Below are positions 41,597 to 52,431 of a stretch of DNA of 64,000 nt, piece after piece (the first letter of the stretch is position 1; each line of letters opens with the position of its first letter). The translations under genes were made by a program, and so were the position numbers. The notes under the pieces were generated by a model that was not told the origin of the DNA, did no database searches, and was given only the letters and a program-made list of their open reading frames with translations. The stretch is from Pseudo-nitzschia pungens (lineage: Eukaryota > Bacillariophyta > Bacillariophyceae > Bacillariales > Bacillariaceae), in the NCBI GenBank assembly GCA_037355855.1, contig CM074762.1:3348001-3412000 (forward strand), given 5' to 3'.

Positions 41597-42156
41597 GCTT
41601 TCCTTCGCTGGTGAAATCACAAATTTTGTAATTCATTATTTCTGTAAGACTTTGTGGATGAGAAGTAAGAACAAAACGTTAGCCATCAAACACAGGGTTC
41701 GGTTTTAGGTTTCTCTCATCAATCCAAAAGAAAGATCCCAATGACAGACATGGTCGTAATTACCGGTACTCGTACTGGTAAGGCCTCTTTCGGTGCCAAC
41801 CACAGCATCTCACTGTATCGTCCACTATTTCCCTGACATGATTTGCAATAGTATTATTATTATTTTGAATACTAACCTTACCGTACGTATTATTTTTTTA
41901 AAACAAAGAAAGATGGAGTTGCGTTTGTCGCTGCGAAAAGGGTTGGATGGATACGAATTTCCATTCTGCGAAAGGCGAATACCACGACTGTGCTGGTTGC
42001 GTACCGGTACGGCATCCTTTCCACAATGGAATAGGTGCGTGCCTGATGCACTCGTCTACGGTACCTTGGTACACGCACGAGTGCGGAATGTATAGTCGTC
42101 CCGCGAATGGAATGTGTTAGTAGGAATGGTCCAACCACGTTCCCGCGTTGGTCCCA
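41597..42156. other. intergenic, no gene seen
   Basis: AT-rich with TACCGGTAC motifs (41760-41780, 42000-42010). No ORF with domain features. Confidence 0.4.
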
Positions 42157-43791
42157 TCAACTTCCACGGACGGTCACTCTCGGAAAACACCGGGGGATGG
42201 TCACTTCCTTGAGTATCTTGTGCAGTTCCCTGGCCCTGGGCTTGTCGTTCAAGCAATTGTGGTAGTGAACCATGTAGGTGTGGTTTCTCCGTCCGTCCAC
42301 CGGGTGGACCTGGACCGTGCGGTGGAGTGCTTTCACGGTTATCGATCGACCACCGGGAGGGACCCCGAACTCGCCGTCGATGGCTCGTTGGAGGGCTTCC
42401 GCAGAAATTATGGGTTGCTCGTCTCGGTCGCCGTTGCTTCGGTCGTGGTCGCCGTTGGCGTTGGCGTTGTCATTGTTGTCATCGTTGTCCTCGTTATTGT
42501 CGTTTTCGAGTGGCAACAGCACGCTCAGGCCAATGGACGGCGGTGGGTTGGCTTCTGCGAAGCGCCGTCTCCCGGCTTCCTTCCCGGCGATGGAACGAAT
42601 CTCGGTCCTGGCGGAAGGGGTATCGGCGATGGGAATGTCAAAGGGCAGGACCGGAAGACGGACCTTTTTGGACTTTGGTGGTCTTGGGGTGTTGCACTTT
42701 CCTGCTGCTTTTGCTGCTGTTGCCGTGGATGCCGTTGCTGTTGCCGTTGCTGTTGCTGTTGCGAGACGATTCTTTGGTTTCGAGGGCGTGGCCAGGAGGA
42801 TTCGGTTCTTGGGAGTGAATTCCACCGGAATCTTGACCTCATCTACGTGATATCCCGCATCGATCAATCGTTGCTTGCGGTGGGCGTCCATGAAATCCGC
42901 CAGCGTGTAGGAGGGAATCGGTGCGTGGTGGGAATTCGAAACGAGGGCCGCAAAGTCGGTTTTCTGGGAGGGCGTCAGGATTTTTTTGGAATGGCAGCAG
43001 GGGACCAGTGCCAGCGGTGCGTTGGATCGAATGGCCAGGTCGATGATGGTGTCGGATAGTTTTCCGCAGGCGTGAATGCCCACCAGCAAAGAGCTGGGGT
43101 CGGGAACAATGCATTCGGCGGGGCCCTCCACATAGTCCCAGCACGCGTGCCCGGATCCGTCGTCGCGGAACTGCGGATAGTCCTCAAAGAATATCTTGGC
43201 CGCTGTTTCGGAACTCTTTGGCATGTCGATGTCTACACAGACCGCCGTCAGTGATCGGCTGCCGTTGTTGATTTCCTTGCCGCTGTCGTCGCTATTTTTT
43301 TCGTCCGAAGAAAGCAGCAGCAAGGCCCACGAAAGGATACCGTGGCTGCAGGCCAAATCGGCAAATCTCTTGACGGCAGTGCGTGGAATGCAGCCATCTC
43401 TTTCGGTTTCATTTTCCATCTCGTTCTGGTTCTGATTCTGATTCGACTCGGACAGAAAGCACTCGTGGACGTACAGAGCCATGGCCCAGGCTTCAAAGAT
43501 TTCTTTTCGGGCAATCACCCCGGTCTTGCAGACGGACCGAGCAAATTTGTTGAAGAGCCGAAATCGTCGGTATCGGTCGCGGTCGTTGGCGTGTGGTGAT
43601 TGCAGAAAGTCGTCGTCGTCAAAGCAGGCAATGTCGTGCGGCCGGAGCGCTCGGGTTCGTCCGGTAGTGGAGTTTTTGTTTTTGCTTTTGCTTTTGTTGT
43701 CGCTGTCCTCGACTGTGCCTTTGTTGTAGCTGCAGCGGTCCTTCATGCGGATGCAGGTCGGAAAGAAACCGCAGTTCTTCCGCAATGCCAT
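42157..43791 (-). CDS. methyltransferase domain 32-type protein (544 aa)
   Basis: The N-terminus has a small Cys cluster (CGFFPTCIRMKDRC) that could bind zinc. The central part reads as a class I SAM methyltransferase of the Methyltransf_32 kind seen in GSTCD/METTL25-like proteins. DLACSHGILSWALLLL occupies the glycine-rich motif I position, AVCVDIDMP the acidic motif II, and LLVGIHACGKLSD with LALVPCCHSKK the HACG and PCC signatures. Motif I has lost the usual GxG (ACSHG), which may weaken cofactor binding. An Ala/Thr linker and a Gln/Asn/Asp-rich region separate a C-terminal module (RTVQVHPVDGRRNHTYMVHY) that I do not recognise. The substrate is unknown. The gene is divergent to the BolA-like gene. 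Confidence 0.72.
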   Translation of the reverse strand: MALRKNCGFFPTCIRMKDRCSYNKGTVEDSDNKSKSKNKNSTTGRTRALRPHDIACFDDDDFLQSPHANDRDRYRRFRLFNKFARSVCKTGVIARKEIFEAWAMALYVHECFLSESNQNQNQNEMENETERDGCIPRTAVKRFADLACSHGILSWALLLLSSDEKNSDDSGKEINNGSRSLTAVCVDIDMPKSSETAAKIFFEDYPQFRDDGSGHACWDYVEGPAECIVPDPSSLLVGIHACGKLSDTIIDLAIRSNAPLALVPCCHSKKILTPSQKTDFAALVSNSHHAPIPSYTLADFMDAHRKQRLIDAGYHVDEVKIPVEFTPKNRILLATPSKPKNRLATATATATATASTATAAKAAGKCNTPRPPKSKKVRLPVLPFDIPIADTPSARTEIRSIAGKEAGRRRFAEANPPPSIGLSVLLPLENDNNEDNDDNNDNANANGDHDRSNGDRDEQPIISAEALQRAIDGEFGVPPGGRSITVKALHRTVQVHPVDGRRNHTYMVHYHNCLNDKPRARELHKILKEVTIPRCFPRVTVRGS

Positions 43792-44555
43792 CGAATCGAT
43801 AGCGACTGTCCCTCCGAGACGAGATTCCCGACGGTTGTCGTTGTCGATGTCGATGTCGGTGTCGTTGTCGGTGTCTCTGCATCTGTCATTTTCATTGCAA
43901 TTCTTCGCTTCCCGTTACTTCCCTTTCGATGCGAACTGTTTCTGTGAGATATCGAACGGTGATTAAGGGTCGGTGTATCTCGATGATTGCAATGTGGTGA
44001 AACGAAGGGTGCCGGCAAGAACGGTAACCTTTGCCATGTGCCATGCGTTTCCGGTTTCCGCTTGTGGTTTGTGGTTTGTGTCGATCACCAATCTCCATTT
44101 TCGATTTCCGAACAGATTGGCAGAATTTTCAACTCCGAAATTATTTTTATGGCGATTTATTCTCAATCCGAATTCATTTTTGATTGGACTCAATCGATTA
44201 AGTGTCGAGTTGTGCCGACTGTGGTGCGTACGTACTTGTACTCGTAGCTCGTAGTACGTGAGATTACGGCACGGTAGATAATGATTGTTGATTCATTCAA
44301 CATCTCAAAATCTCAATCTCGAGACGGGGAAGAGTTTCTGTACCGGTACGGTAATTACCGTACATTAACCTTACCGTACTGCATCAGTCCCTCGTCAAAT
44401 CTCCATTCTCCATCTACTCCCTCTCTCCAACAACTAATGCAGTACCGGTACTAATTACTCATACCAATATTGCTGTATTTCTCATCGTTGTCGAAATCAA
44501 AAACCGACGACTGCCGGAAACCTCTATATACCATACCGCACCAACAAATCTTTCA
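43792..44555. other. divergent intergenic region
   Basis: Presumed shared upstream region of the methyltransferase and BolA genes. It includes GTCGTTGTCGATGTCGATG-type repeats (about 43835-43875) and TACCGGTACGG/TTAACCTTACCG motifs (44340-44375). Confidence 0.45.
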
Positions 44556-45303
44556 ATGAGATCCTTTTCCTTTGGACGATCTCCTTGCTTCCTCGCACTT
44601 TGTCTCATCGTTATCCTCGGCATGATCTCTTCGTTCGGGGCGAGAGCCTTTTCCGCGGCCCGCATCGTGGCACACCGACAACAGCACCTCGCTGATTTCC
44701 TCCTCCGCCGCCGCCGCCCCGCGGAGCCTCGGTTCGGCGCGCTTTCTGAGCGGCACCCCCGACGACGAGACCTCGGTCGTCGACGTCTGCACCGAAAAGA
44801 TCCGGGCCGCCCTCGAAACCTCCGAGGTCAAGGTCACGGGCGCCTACGACGATCCCAACGGATCCCACGTTTCCATCGAGGTGGTCTCGGACAAGTTCGA
44901 GGGAAAACGCGCCATGCAGCGACAACAAATGGTCTACAAGGCCATCTGGGAGGAACTCAAGGGTCCCGTTCATGCCGGTACGTGTGTGGAAGCACGAACC
45001 GTCGTGTTGCGGACTCGCATTCCAAACGAGAATACAATGCAATATCACATGGGATGCGATGCGATGCATTCATTGCACCGGGATTGGTTTCTTGGGAATG
45101 GAATGTTTTGTTCGGTAGACGAGGTGTCTGCTCGCTCACGGGAAACAAATTGTGCCCTCGAAACGATCTCACCCACAAACGTTTTTGTTGTCTCGTTTCC
45201 GTTTCCGTGCTGTTTGGACTGAACCGAACCGAATCGTTGATCTCGTTGCCGATGCGCCTTCGCAGTGGACTCAATGATTTGCAAAACACCGGACGAGGCC
45301 TAA
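44556..45303 (+). CDS. BolA-like protein, plastid-type leader, frame break
   Basis: The BolA domain is clear in the frame from 44761: KIRAALETSEVKVTGAYDD, GSHVSIEVVSDKFEGKRAMQRQQMVYKAIWEEL, then HA. It continues across a 288-nt intron (GTACGT at 44978 to CGCAG at 45265) as VDSMICKTPDEA. The H-F-R-HA pattern is typical of BolA proteins, partners of monothiol glutaredoxins in Fe-S and redox handling. A signal peptide with ARA|FS plastid motif begins at the ATG at 44556, but in a different frame. The BolA frame is open only from 44626 and has no ATG. Either a small unusual intron or a one-base indel lies between about 44633 and 44760, so the exact 5' structure is unresolved. Confidence 0.72.
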
Positions 45304-45827
45304 AATTTTCACAAATAATAATAATGATGATTGCTCAATTACGAATCATGAATTTATTGATGAATTTGCTATTTGCGAGCTACCGTACGTGTAAACAAAA
45401 CGGTACATTATGGAACCTTTCGGTATTGTAGTACTTGCATGTATTTTTATAGCGTGTGTTGTTGTCAAAAAGGCAAAACTTTGTTTCGAAAACGAAACTT
45501 TTGCCACAGAGGTTCGTCACGCTCAGATCAAGTTTTCGCGCGGTGTGTTAGTACACAACACAATATAGTTATCCATCATCCACCGAATATAAGTCGTTAC
45601 ACTTGGAAACTATTGACCAGTCACACTGCGAGATTGCTCGAAACTGGTGACGCTGCCACTTTTTCTGTTTCAGCGGGTCCAGCAATGTGACAAGAACGCG
45701 TAGTGTACGAACTTAATTTATACCGGGTATGGGTCGTTTTGAGATGCATCGGTTGTCTATGAAAGGAAGACAATTGTGTGAATGTGCCAGAAAAAATAGA
45801 TGTATTGTTATATTATTTTTCGATTGT
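45304..45827. other. intergenic between convergent BolA and chlD genes
   Basis: 3' regions of both genes. No ORF or RNA gene is supported. Confidence 0.4.
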
Positions 45828-48499
45828 TTATTGCTTGAGCTCGTTGAGAGCTGCGTTGGTGACACTGGCGATAGCGTTTCCGTCGGCCTTGGAGATTTGG
45901 TGGTACTTGCCTCCGGCTGCGTTGGCAATCTCCTTGGCGAGACCGGTGGAGATGAATTTGTTTTCTGTGTCGATACACAAGAGGTTGAAGCCGGGTGTGA
46001 CTCCCAGTTGCTTGGCGCAAGCCAAGACTTCTTCCTTGAGGTAGTTTCGGCTGGGCTTTCCGTCCTTCGAGTCCTCGTCGGCCTCGGGATCGAATTCTTC
46101 ACCCTTGGAAACACAGAGAGGAACGTTGGCACGACCATCCGACAGGAGCACGCAAACAACCTTTCCAACGTCGCCGGACTTTTGGGCGTTCATACCCGTC
46201 AGAACGGCGGTTTGAAGGGCATCGGCGAGAGGAGATCCTCCTCCGCAAGGCATTTGCTCCAGTCGGTTTCTTGCCATGGAGATAGACTTGGTGGGGGGCA
46301 AGAGAACCTCGGCGGTTTCTCCCTGGAAAGGGATCAGACAAATTTGGTCACGACTTTGGTAAGCTTCCATCAAAAGACTGATAGCAGCACCCTTTGCTGC
46401 ATTCATTCGGTTCAACGCCATGGATCCCGAGGCATCGACGATGAAAATGATCAAAGATCCGGCCTTTCGTGCCATTTTCTTGATTCGGACATCGCTGGAT
46501 TCGATGTGGACTCCGCGACTTTCGTACTTGGTTCCGACGGCACGCTCCCGTCTTGCTTTTTGGTAGGGGGCGGACGCACGCAGAGTGGCGTCAACTGTTG
46601 GCAAAGCACAAGAAATGAACAAACAAAATGAATCAATTAGAATATCGAGACCTGTGAAAATTGCAAAACAGCATTGTGCGTGACAACACTAGATCACTTA
46701 CCTGCAAGACGGATAACCTTTCCTTTCGGAAGCATAGGCTTGATGTATCGACCACGGTCTTGAGAGAAGATCATACCGCGACCTCCACCCTTTCCATTTC
46801 GTTCCCGACTCGTGAAAGCGATAAGATCAGGGTCAATAGGAGTGGCGTCGGCGTCGAACATAAATTCTTGCGGAACATCGGGCACATCGGGAGCGTCCTG
46901 TTCCTGATCTTCCTCGTCTTCGGGCTCTTGCTGTTCTTCTTCTTCCTCATCTTCCTCGTCGCGATCTTCGTTTTGCTGCTCGTCCATTTGTGGTGGAGGT
47001 GGTGGCGGAGGAGGAGGTGGGGGGATCATCTCATCGTCCATAGGAGTGTTCACAAATGTTCCACGAGGAGCAATGGCAAGTTTGACGGCCAAACGAAGAT
47101 CATCGCTGTTGACTTGTCGTCCTTCAAGGGCGGCGGCTGCTCGAGCAACCTCAACAGCGAAAATCTCGGCACGGTGTCCTTGGCATCCAGCTCGGATGGC
47201 TTCTTCGCAAAGGTATTGGATTTGGGAAGGAGCAACTTTCAAGTCCTTAATATATTCCCGGGCGAAAACGATGGCGGTTTTGAGATCATCTTCGTTCTCG
47301 ATGGCTTCGGCGAGGGCGGATTCGGCCTCCGCTGACCCTTGGGCACCAGATGCCGAAAATTCCAAAACGCTCTTGACAGCAGCCACACGTTCTTCGTTGT
47401 CGAGTGGTTGCGCGTCGGCGGAAAGGGAAACGGCGATACGATCCAACAAGTGGTCACGGAGTTCACCTTCCTCGGGGTTGAATGTGGCGATAAGGAGTGG
47501 TCTGCAAGGGTATTTCAGAGACAAACCCTCACGTTCGATCAAAACATATCCGTCGGTTACAATGTTCAACAAAATATTGGCGGTTTCTTCGTCCAAAAGG
47601 TTGATATCATCCACATACAAAACACCACGGTGAGCCTTAGCCAAAAGACCAGGAGAGAAAACGGTCTTTCCGGTCTTCACACTTTCTTCCAAGTCAGCAC
47701 TTCCCAGCAAGCGATCTTCCATAACGTTGAGGGGCACTTGCACGAATGGGCAAGGAATAACTTCCGTTTCGCGTTCTTCAAGGGGGACACCGCCGTTGGC
47801 AATATCCAGCTTCAGGTAATCATCCATACCAAATGCTCCCTCGGGATCGATGTTGAATTGAGAACCCTTGATAACTTCAATTGGAGGAAGAAGTTGATGG
47901 AGGGCACGGGCCATGACAGATTTGGCAGTTCCTTTTCCTCCGGAAATGACGACACCTCCCATTCGGTTGTTGACAGAAGCAAGAAGGAGCGACTGTTTGA
48001 TGTTGTCTTGACCGACAATCATCGAAAGAGGAAATGGACGTCCTCCGAGGTCCATTCCTTCGAAATTGCTGGAGTCGGCCGCGGACTTCGGGGCTTTCAT
48101 TGCTTCTTCGGCTGCCATGGCGGCCTTTACTCGTTCTTCAGCGGAGGAAGTGCCGCTTTCATCGGCAACTGCACTCATGAACGATGGTTTACTTCGAACC
48201 ATCACAGGGTTGCTGCCTCTCGACACTTGCGTGAACGAGGTGGCCTGGTAATGAATACGACCAAACATAGAAAGAATTTGAAATTTAGTGAGAAAATAAA
48301 ATTCACCATCGTAATCGAATCGATAAGTTCTTTTCACTACCGATCTTTGCTCGTCGTCATCAACTTTTCGATTTCAGAACTTTTTTCGATTCCGAAAAGA
48401 TTCAATCTTCGTCGTAAAAGACGAGTTTCTCAAACTCACATCTTGCAGGAAGCATGCTGCCAGGAGCAACGCCCGGGCAAAGTATATTGAGTGTGTCAT
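45828..48499 (-). CDS. chlD: magnesium-chelatase subunit D, three exons
   Basis: Exons 48499-48440, 48244-46702 and 46594-45828 have introns of 195 nt (GTGAGT...CCAG) and 107 nt (GTAAGT...ACAG). Phases fit and give 789 residues. Exon 1 encodes only 20 residues, [20 protein letters not shown], a signal peptide. Exon 2 opens with ATSFTQ, a plastid-cleavage-like motif. Then come the AAA+ domain ([11 protein letters not shown] as Walker [11 protein letters not shown] as Walker B), a poly-Pro run, and a strongly acidic linker. The C-terminal von Willebrand A domain has the MIDAS motif DASGS. With ChlI and ChlH it inserts Mg2+ into protoporphyrin IX, the first committed step of chlorophyll synthesis. 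Confidence 0.96.
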
Positions 48500-50048
48500 T
48501 CTGTTTATGTTCCTGCGGCCTCTGCGTCGTGTCCTCGATTCCAAAATGCCGCCAAGTTGACTAAACTAAGACTCTAATTGTTTGGCTTTTCGTTGCAAGT
48601 ACTTCGAAACTATAGACCGTTTTGCTCCAATAGTCTTGTCGAAGATCTTGCTATGGCACTATGTTTGGTCTTTCCGAATGGTATTTTCCGGTAAACCCAA
48701 CTACAAGAAACTGGTTGCTAAATCGATTCCGCGTTGCAAGTTTTGTTTCACAGATTCTTCTGCTTGAGATCCGTATGAGGACGTCATAGCGGTTCACTTC
48801 AACACAAGTTGAACCTCTTGAACATCCAGAGAAGAGCGCAACGCGTGGAACCAAAATGGAGTTTTGTTTCAATGGTGCGTGAATATATTATGCTAATACC
48901 CATGAAGAATATGTATAACATCAGATGCAAGATGGAAGAAACGGTCCGTACGTCTTCCGGTAATAAAAATAGAACAAAAGCTAACTTACCGGTAATTACC
49001 GGTACTTGTAATCACCGTATGAATTTTGATCTCATTGAAAAAGAAGATTTTGCCTCAGCAAAATTCAAAAACGTGATCTTTGCATCCTCCCTCGAAGCCA
49101 ATTTTTTTTTAACAAGAACTATGGTCATATGATTTTTGTATATGATTTTTGTTTCATCTTTGTTTCATTTGAAGAGGTGTGAAATGAGAGGCTAGTTGTT
49201 TGAAGAAGTATGTTCAAAAAGTACAAAAATATCCATTGTGATTCCCTTGCACAAGAAGGACCACTGTTGTGGATCTGAAGACCCTATCTTGGCACAACTT
49301 GACAATAACTTGACTTTGACAATTTTGACACGATATCAAGAATCTACAAAGTGTTTGGGGATTGAGATCCAGGACTAAGCTGAAGCCAGAAGACAGCATT
49401 GTATGGTAGTAGAGTTCAGCAATTTGGTTGCAAAAAAGAGACATGTGCATAGCACAGGCATTATTTCTTCTCATTGCTACATGGACCCTTAAGGTCACAA
49501 CCAGAGACAATTTCTACCTCATACCAAAAAGAATGTAATTCTGTTAAGTTTTCAAAGCAATGGTTCCACTTGTTTTACCACAACGCCAACTTTCATTATG
49601 AAACCTCAATGATTTTCTAACTGTTGCCTCTTTCGGACTCTTTTCCCATTTATTTTTTAATGTAATATTATACAAGTGTGATTGAAGCAATATTCATTGT
49701 AATGACTACTAGTATAACTAGTACATCTCTGTTTTCATTGGTCTCCCCCTTGAATTCCATTCTAAGTGACTGTCAAAACTCTGCCAGATGCCATTTTATT
49801 TCGTAATTTCAGTTTTCATTCAACCTAGTATAGGAAGTAAAAACATGGAGCCATGAGTACACTAGTACGAACTTGATCTATCTCTGCTCGAAAGGTACAC
49901 TTGCGAGCGCTCTGTTCAATGTGCATCACACGAGGCTCGATCATGCGACCGCAGTATTGATGCTTACTGACTCATACTACGTCTCATCTATCGTGAAATA
50001 AGGTAAAAAGAAAGTCGATTTTTGACTCTGTTGGAAGATTTCTATCTT
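48500..50048. other. intergenic, no gene seen
   Basis: About 1.5 kb, AT-rich, with ACCGGTAATTACCGGTAC near 48987. No convincing ORF. Confidence 0.4.
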
Positions 50049-51767
50049 TTAGTCACTATCATATTCTTCGATGTCGTCCATCTCTAGTAGTGCTTCTTGC
50101 GCCTTCTGGAATTCAAGAGCCTCAACGTCCGCAGCATTTTCAGATTTCAGATTTGTCCTTTCTCTGTGGCGTTGCATCGCAACAGAATAGAGATTGTCCA
50201 AATACGGGTCAACATCATGAGGAGTAATTTGACGCACGTATGGCAAGGATTCCGTTACGAACTTGGCTGTCAAACTACTGTGACATCCCGTTGTTGAAAT
50301 TCGTCGTGAAAGTTGGTTGACAAGAATTTGATTCTCCTTCCTGTTGCGGAGGATGTCGAAGACTCTCGGTCGTGAAAATTGGCGAAATCTGGTGGGAGCT
50401 GGATGGATATTGGTGTTGGCAACAGTGCGACCAGCAATTGATGAAGCACAGGCGTATGGAAATATGCTATTGTTTTCGTGACTGTTCCTTCTCTTGTTCG
50501 TAGCGTGACCGAGCATATCCGCAGCATCCGAAAAAGAGGAGAACGCATTGCTAAGCTCGGTGATGTCAGTGAAGAAATTCACACTGTGATATTCGAGAAA
50601 ACGCAATGATCCCTCTACCCCAATATCACTTTGTTCCAAGATGGCTTCCGGATCGAACGCGAGACGAGACTTTCCGTCTGAACTCGACACTCTTTTTGCG
50701 TAGAGCAGTTTCCCAAGGGAATGAAAAGTCGACAGCTTCGTATCACGTTGGTTTTGCCCCCTAGTATCAATATCAACGGCACCGAAGTAATTTCTTGCCC
50801 TTCCAGTAGCGTGTAGTTGAAGCGTCATGATCGCATGCCGTATATCTCCATTGCTTTGATCATGGATTTCATTCAAAAAGTCTGTACTGAATTGACATCC
50901 TTCTCGTTTCGCAATCTCTGTCAAAATTTTCTTCATTTTCGGCTTGGTAACCGGATGAATTTGCAGTATAGTGGATATCTCATTTTGGTATAAAATATCT
51001 GGATCGATAAGGCGCTCCAAATCTTCGGGCCGATGCTTCCCCTCCGAAACGTCGCTGAATATCAGTATTGTTGGAACGTGTGATCTGTAGAGGTGACGAC
51101 TCATAATGTCTCGAAATCGAGCTTCTGCAGACGCTCCGTGCAAATTTGGTAGGTCCTCGAGTAATATTAATGAATTGTTGTTCGTGGCGTTGTTGTTTTC
51201 CGATGATGTCAAGTTGAGGGACGCTATGCCGGAACCGCTTCGCTGCAGAAACTCGTCAAATGAATCAAGTGCCGACGTTTGCTCCACTGAGAAGAGTCCT
51301 CTAGAGGTTCCATCCCGAAATCCTCGTGGATTAAATGATTCATTCCACAACAGGGTTGACAACTTGAATTCGTTGGCAATCATTCGAACGGCTGTGCTCT
51401 TTCCAATTCCAGGACTACCGACCAAAACCAACAACTTTTGCCGTGCGTGATGTGGTGTTGCTGTCAGAGATATTGTGGCATTCTGGATCCATGACTTGAT
51501 TTCCTTCACTTTTTTGGGAGCAACGCTCAACTCGGAACTCGATTTGGGTGCGAATTTTTCAATCCACATTTCAGTCGTCGAACGATCGTTCGACTGTCTT
51601 GCACGCTTTCGCCCGTTTTTATTGTTTGTGCCACTGGCACCGATATGCCTCTGCTTCGTAGTTTGCCTCTCATCGTTGACACTGATAGAACTTTCTTGCG
51701 ACAATGGGACCGGCCACGAAAGACGTTGAGGTCGTCTCCGTTGCTTGCGAGACGATGTTTGACTCAT
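50049..51767 (-). CDS. RAD17: RAD17-like checkpoint clamp loader
   Basis: A 572-residue, intronless protein. The N-terminal ~65 residues are basic and disordered. The RAD17 signature WIEKFAPKSSSELSVAPKKVKEIKSWI follows, equivalent to W-x-D-K-Y-x-P with LAVHxKKV. Walker A is GSPGIGKST, Walker B-like is LILLEDLPN, and sensor-region helices include NGDIRHAIMTLQ, the RFC/RAD17 'ND/GDxR' motif. The C-terminus is acidic (MDDIEEYDSD). RAD17 with RFC2-5 loads the 9-1-1 clamp at DNA damage sites in the nucleus. It is divergent from MYG1 across a 660-bp gap. Confidence 0.85.
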   Translation of the reverse strand: MSQTSSRKQRRRPQRLSWPVPLSQESSISVNDERQTTKQRHIGASGTNNKNGRKRARQSNDRSTTEMWIEKFAPKSSSELSVAPKKVKEIKSWIQNATISLTATPHHARQKLLVLVGSPGIGKSTAVRMIANEFKLSTLLWNESFNPRGFRDGTSRGLFSVEQTSALDSFDEFLQRSGSGIASLNLTSSENNNATNNNSLILLEDLPNLHGASAEARFRDIMSRHLYRSHVPTILIFSDVSEGKHRPEDLERLIDPDILYQNEISTILQIHPVTKPKMKKILTEIAKREGCQFSTDFLNEIHDQSNGDIRHAIMTLQLHATGRARNYFGAVDIDTRGQNQRDTKLSTFHSLGKLLYAKRVSSSDGKSRLAFDPEAILEQSDIGVEGSLRFLEYHSVNFFTDITELSNAFSSFSDAADMLGHATNKRRNSHENNSIFPYACASSIAGRTVANTNIHPAPTRFRQFSRPRVFDILRNRKENQILVNQLSRRISTTGCHSSLTAKFVTESLPYVRQITPHDVDPYLDNLYSVAMQRHRERTNLKSENAADVEALEFQKAQEALLEMDDIEEYDSD

Positions 51768-52431
51768 CGTGCTGCTCTTTCACGCAGGAGACAAACGCGT
51801 CAATGCCTTGCTTCTTTGATTCCCTATCCCCTTTCCTTCTTTGATTGAACTCGTATGTTCATCCAGCTATTGTGCGCCCTGGTAGATTGCAATGCAGTAC
51901 ATAATGAAATGAGTTTCCTCCCTGGCTTTACCCCAAATCTCAACTCGGGTTGATCGTCGTGTTCAGAACACGAAACCGAAACACGAAAGAATGAAATTGA
52001 TTTTCAAAAAAATCTTGATCAGTTTTGAATTTTGAAAAAAATCCCTCACTACCGGTTAATCATAATGCAAGTCCGGTCTTGTTTGATTCAGTCTTGAGTG
52101 GTTTCGTGCGGACGGATTTTGATTGGTTCATGATGTCGCGCGTTTGAATTGCGTGCGATTTTTCGTTCCGACCGATCGACTCAATCAACAAGTTTTTTGT
52201 TTTACCGGTAGATCTCGACAGAGTTTGGGTGGTGGTAAAATCATGGTCATGATAATTATGATGGTTGATCCTGGTTCGGGCGTCGGGCTAAAGGAATGTT
52301 TGTCTCTGCAATAGGAAACAATACCGGTACAGCACCTACGGCGTGTCATTCCCCATCGGAAGCGCAGTTAGTCCACTCAATTGCTGTGTTCGAAAGCACT
52401 AGTAGAAGTTACAATTATCCGAGAGAAGGCA
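51768..52431. other. divergent intergenic region
   Basis: Presumed promoters for RAD17 and MYG1. It is AT-rich with two TACCGGT motifs (52053, 52203). No ORF is credited. Confidence 0.4.

Noticed and set aside
42148..43059. 303-aa and shorter plus-strand ORFs opposite the methyltransferase gene
   Set aside because: Antisense shadows. The minus-strand protein has recognisable methyltransferase motifs.
47339..48490. 383-aa plus-strand ORF opposite chlD
   Set aside because: Antisense to a clear ChlD coding region and its introns.
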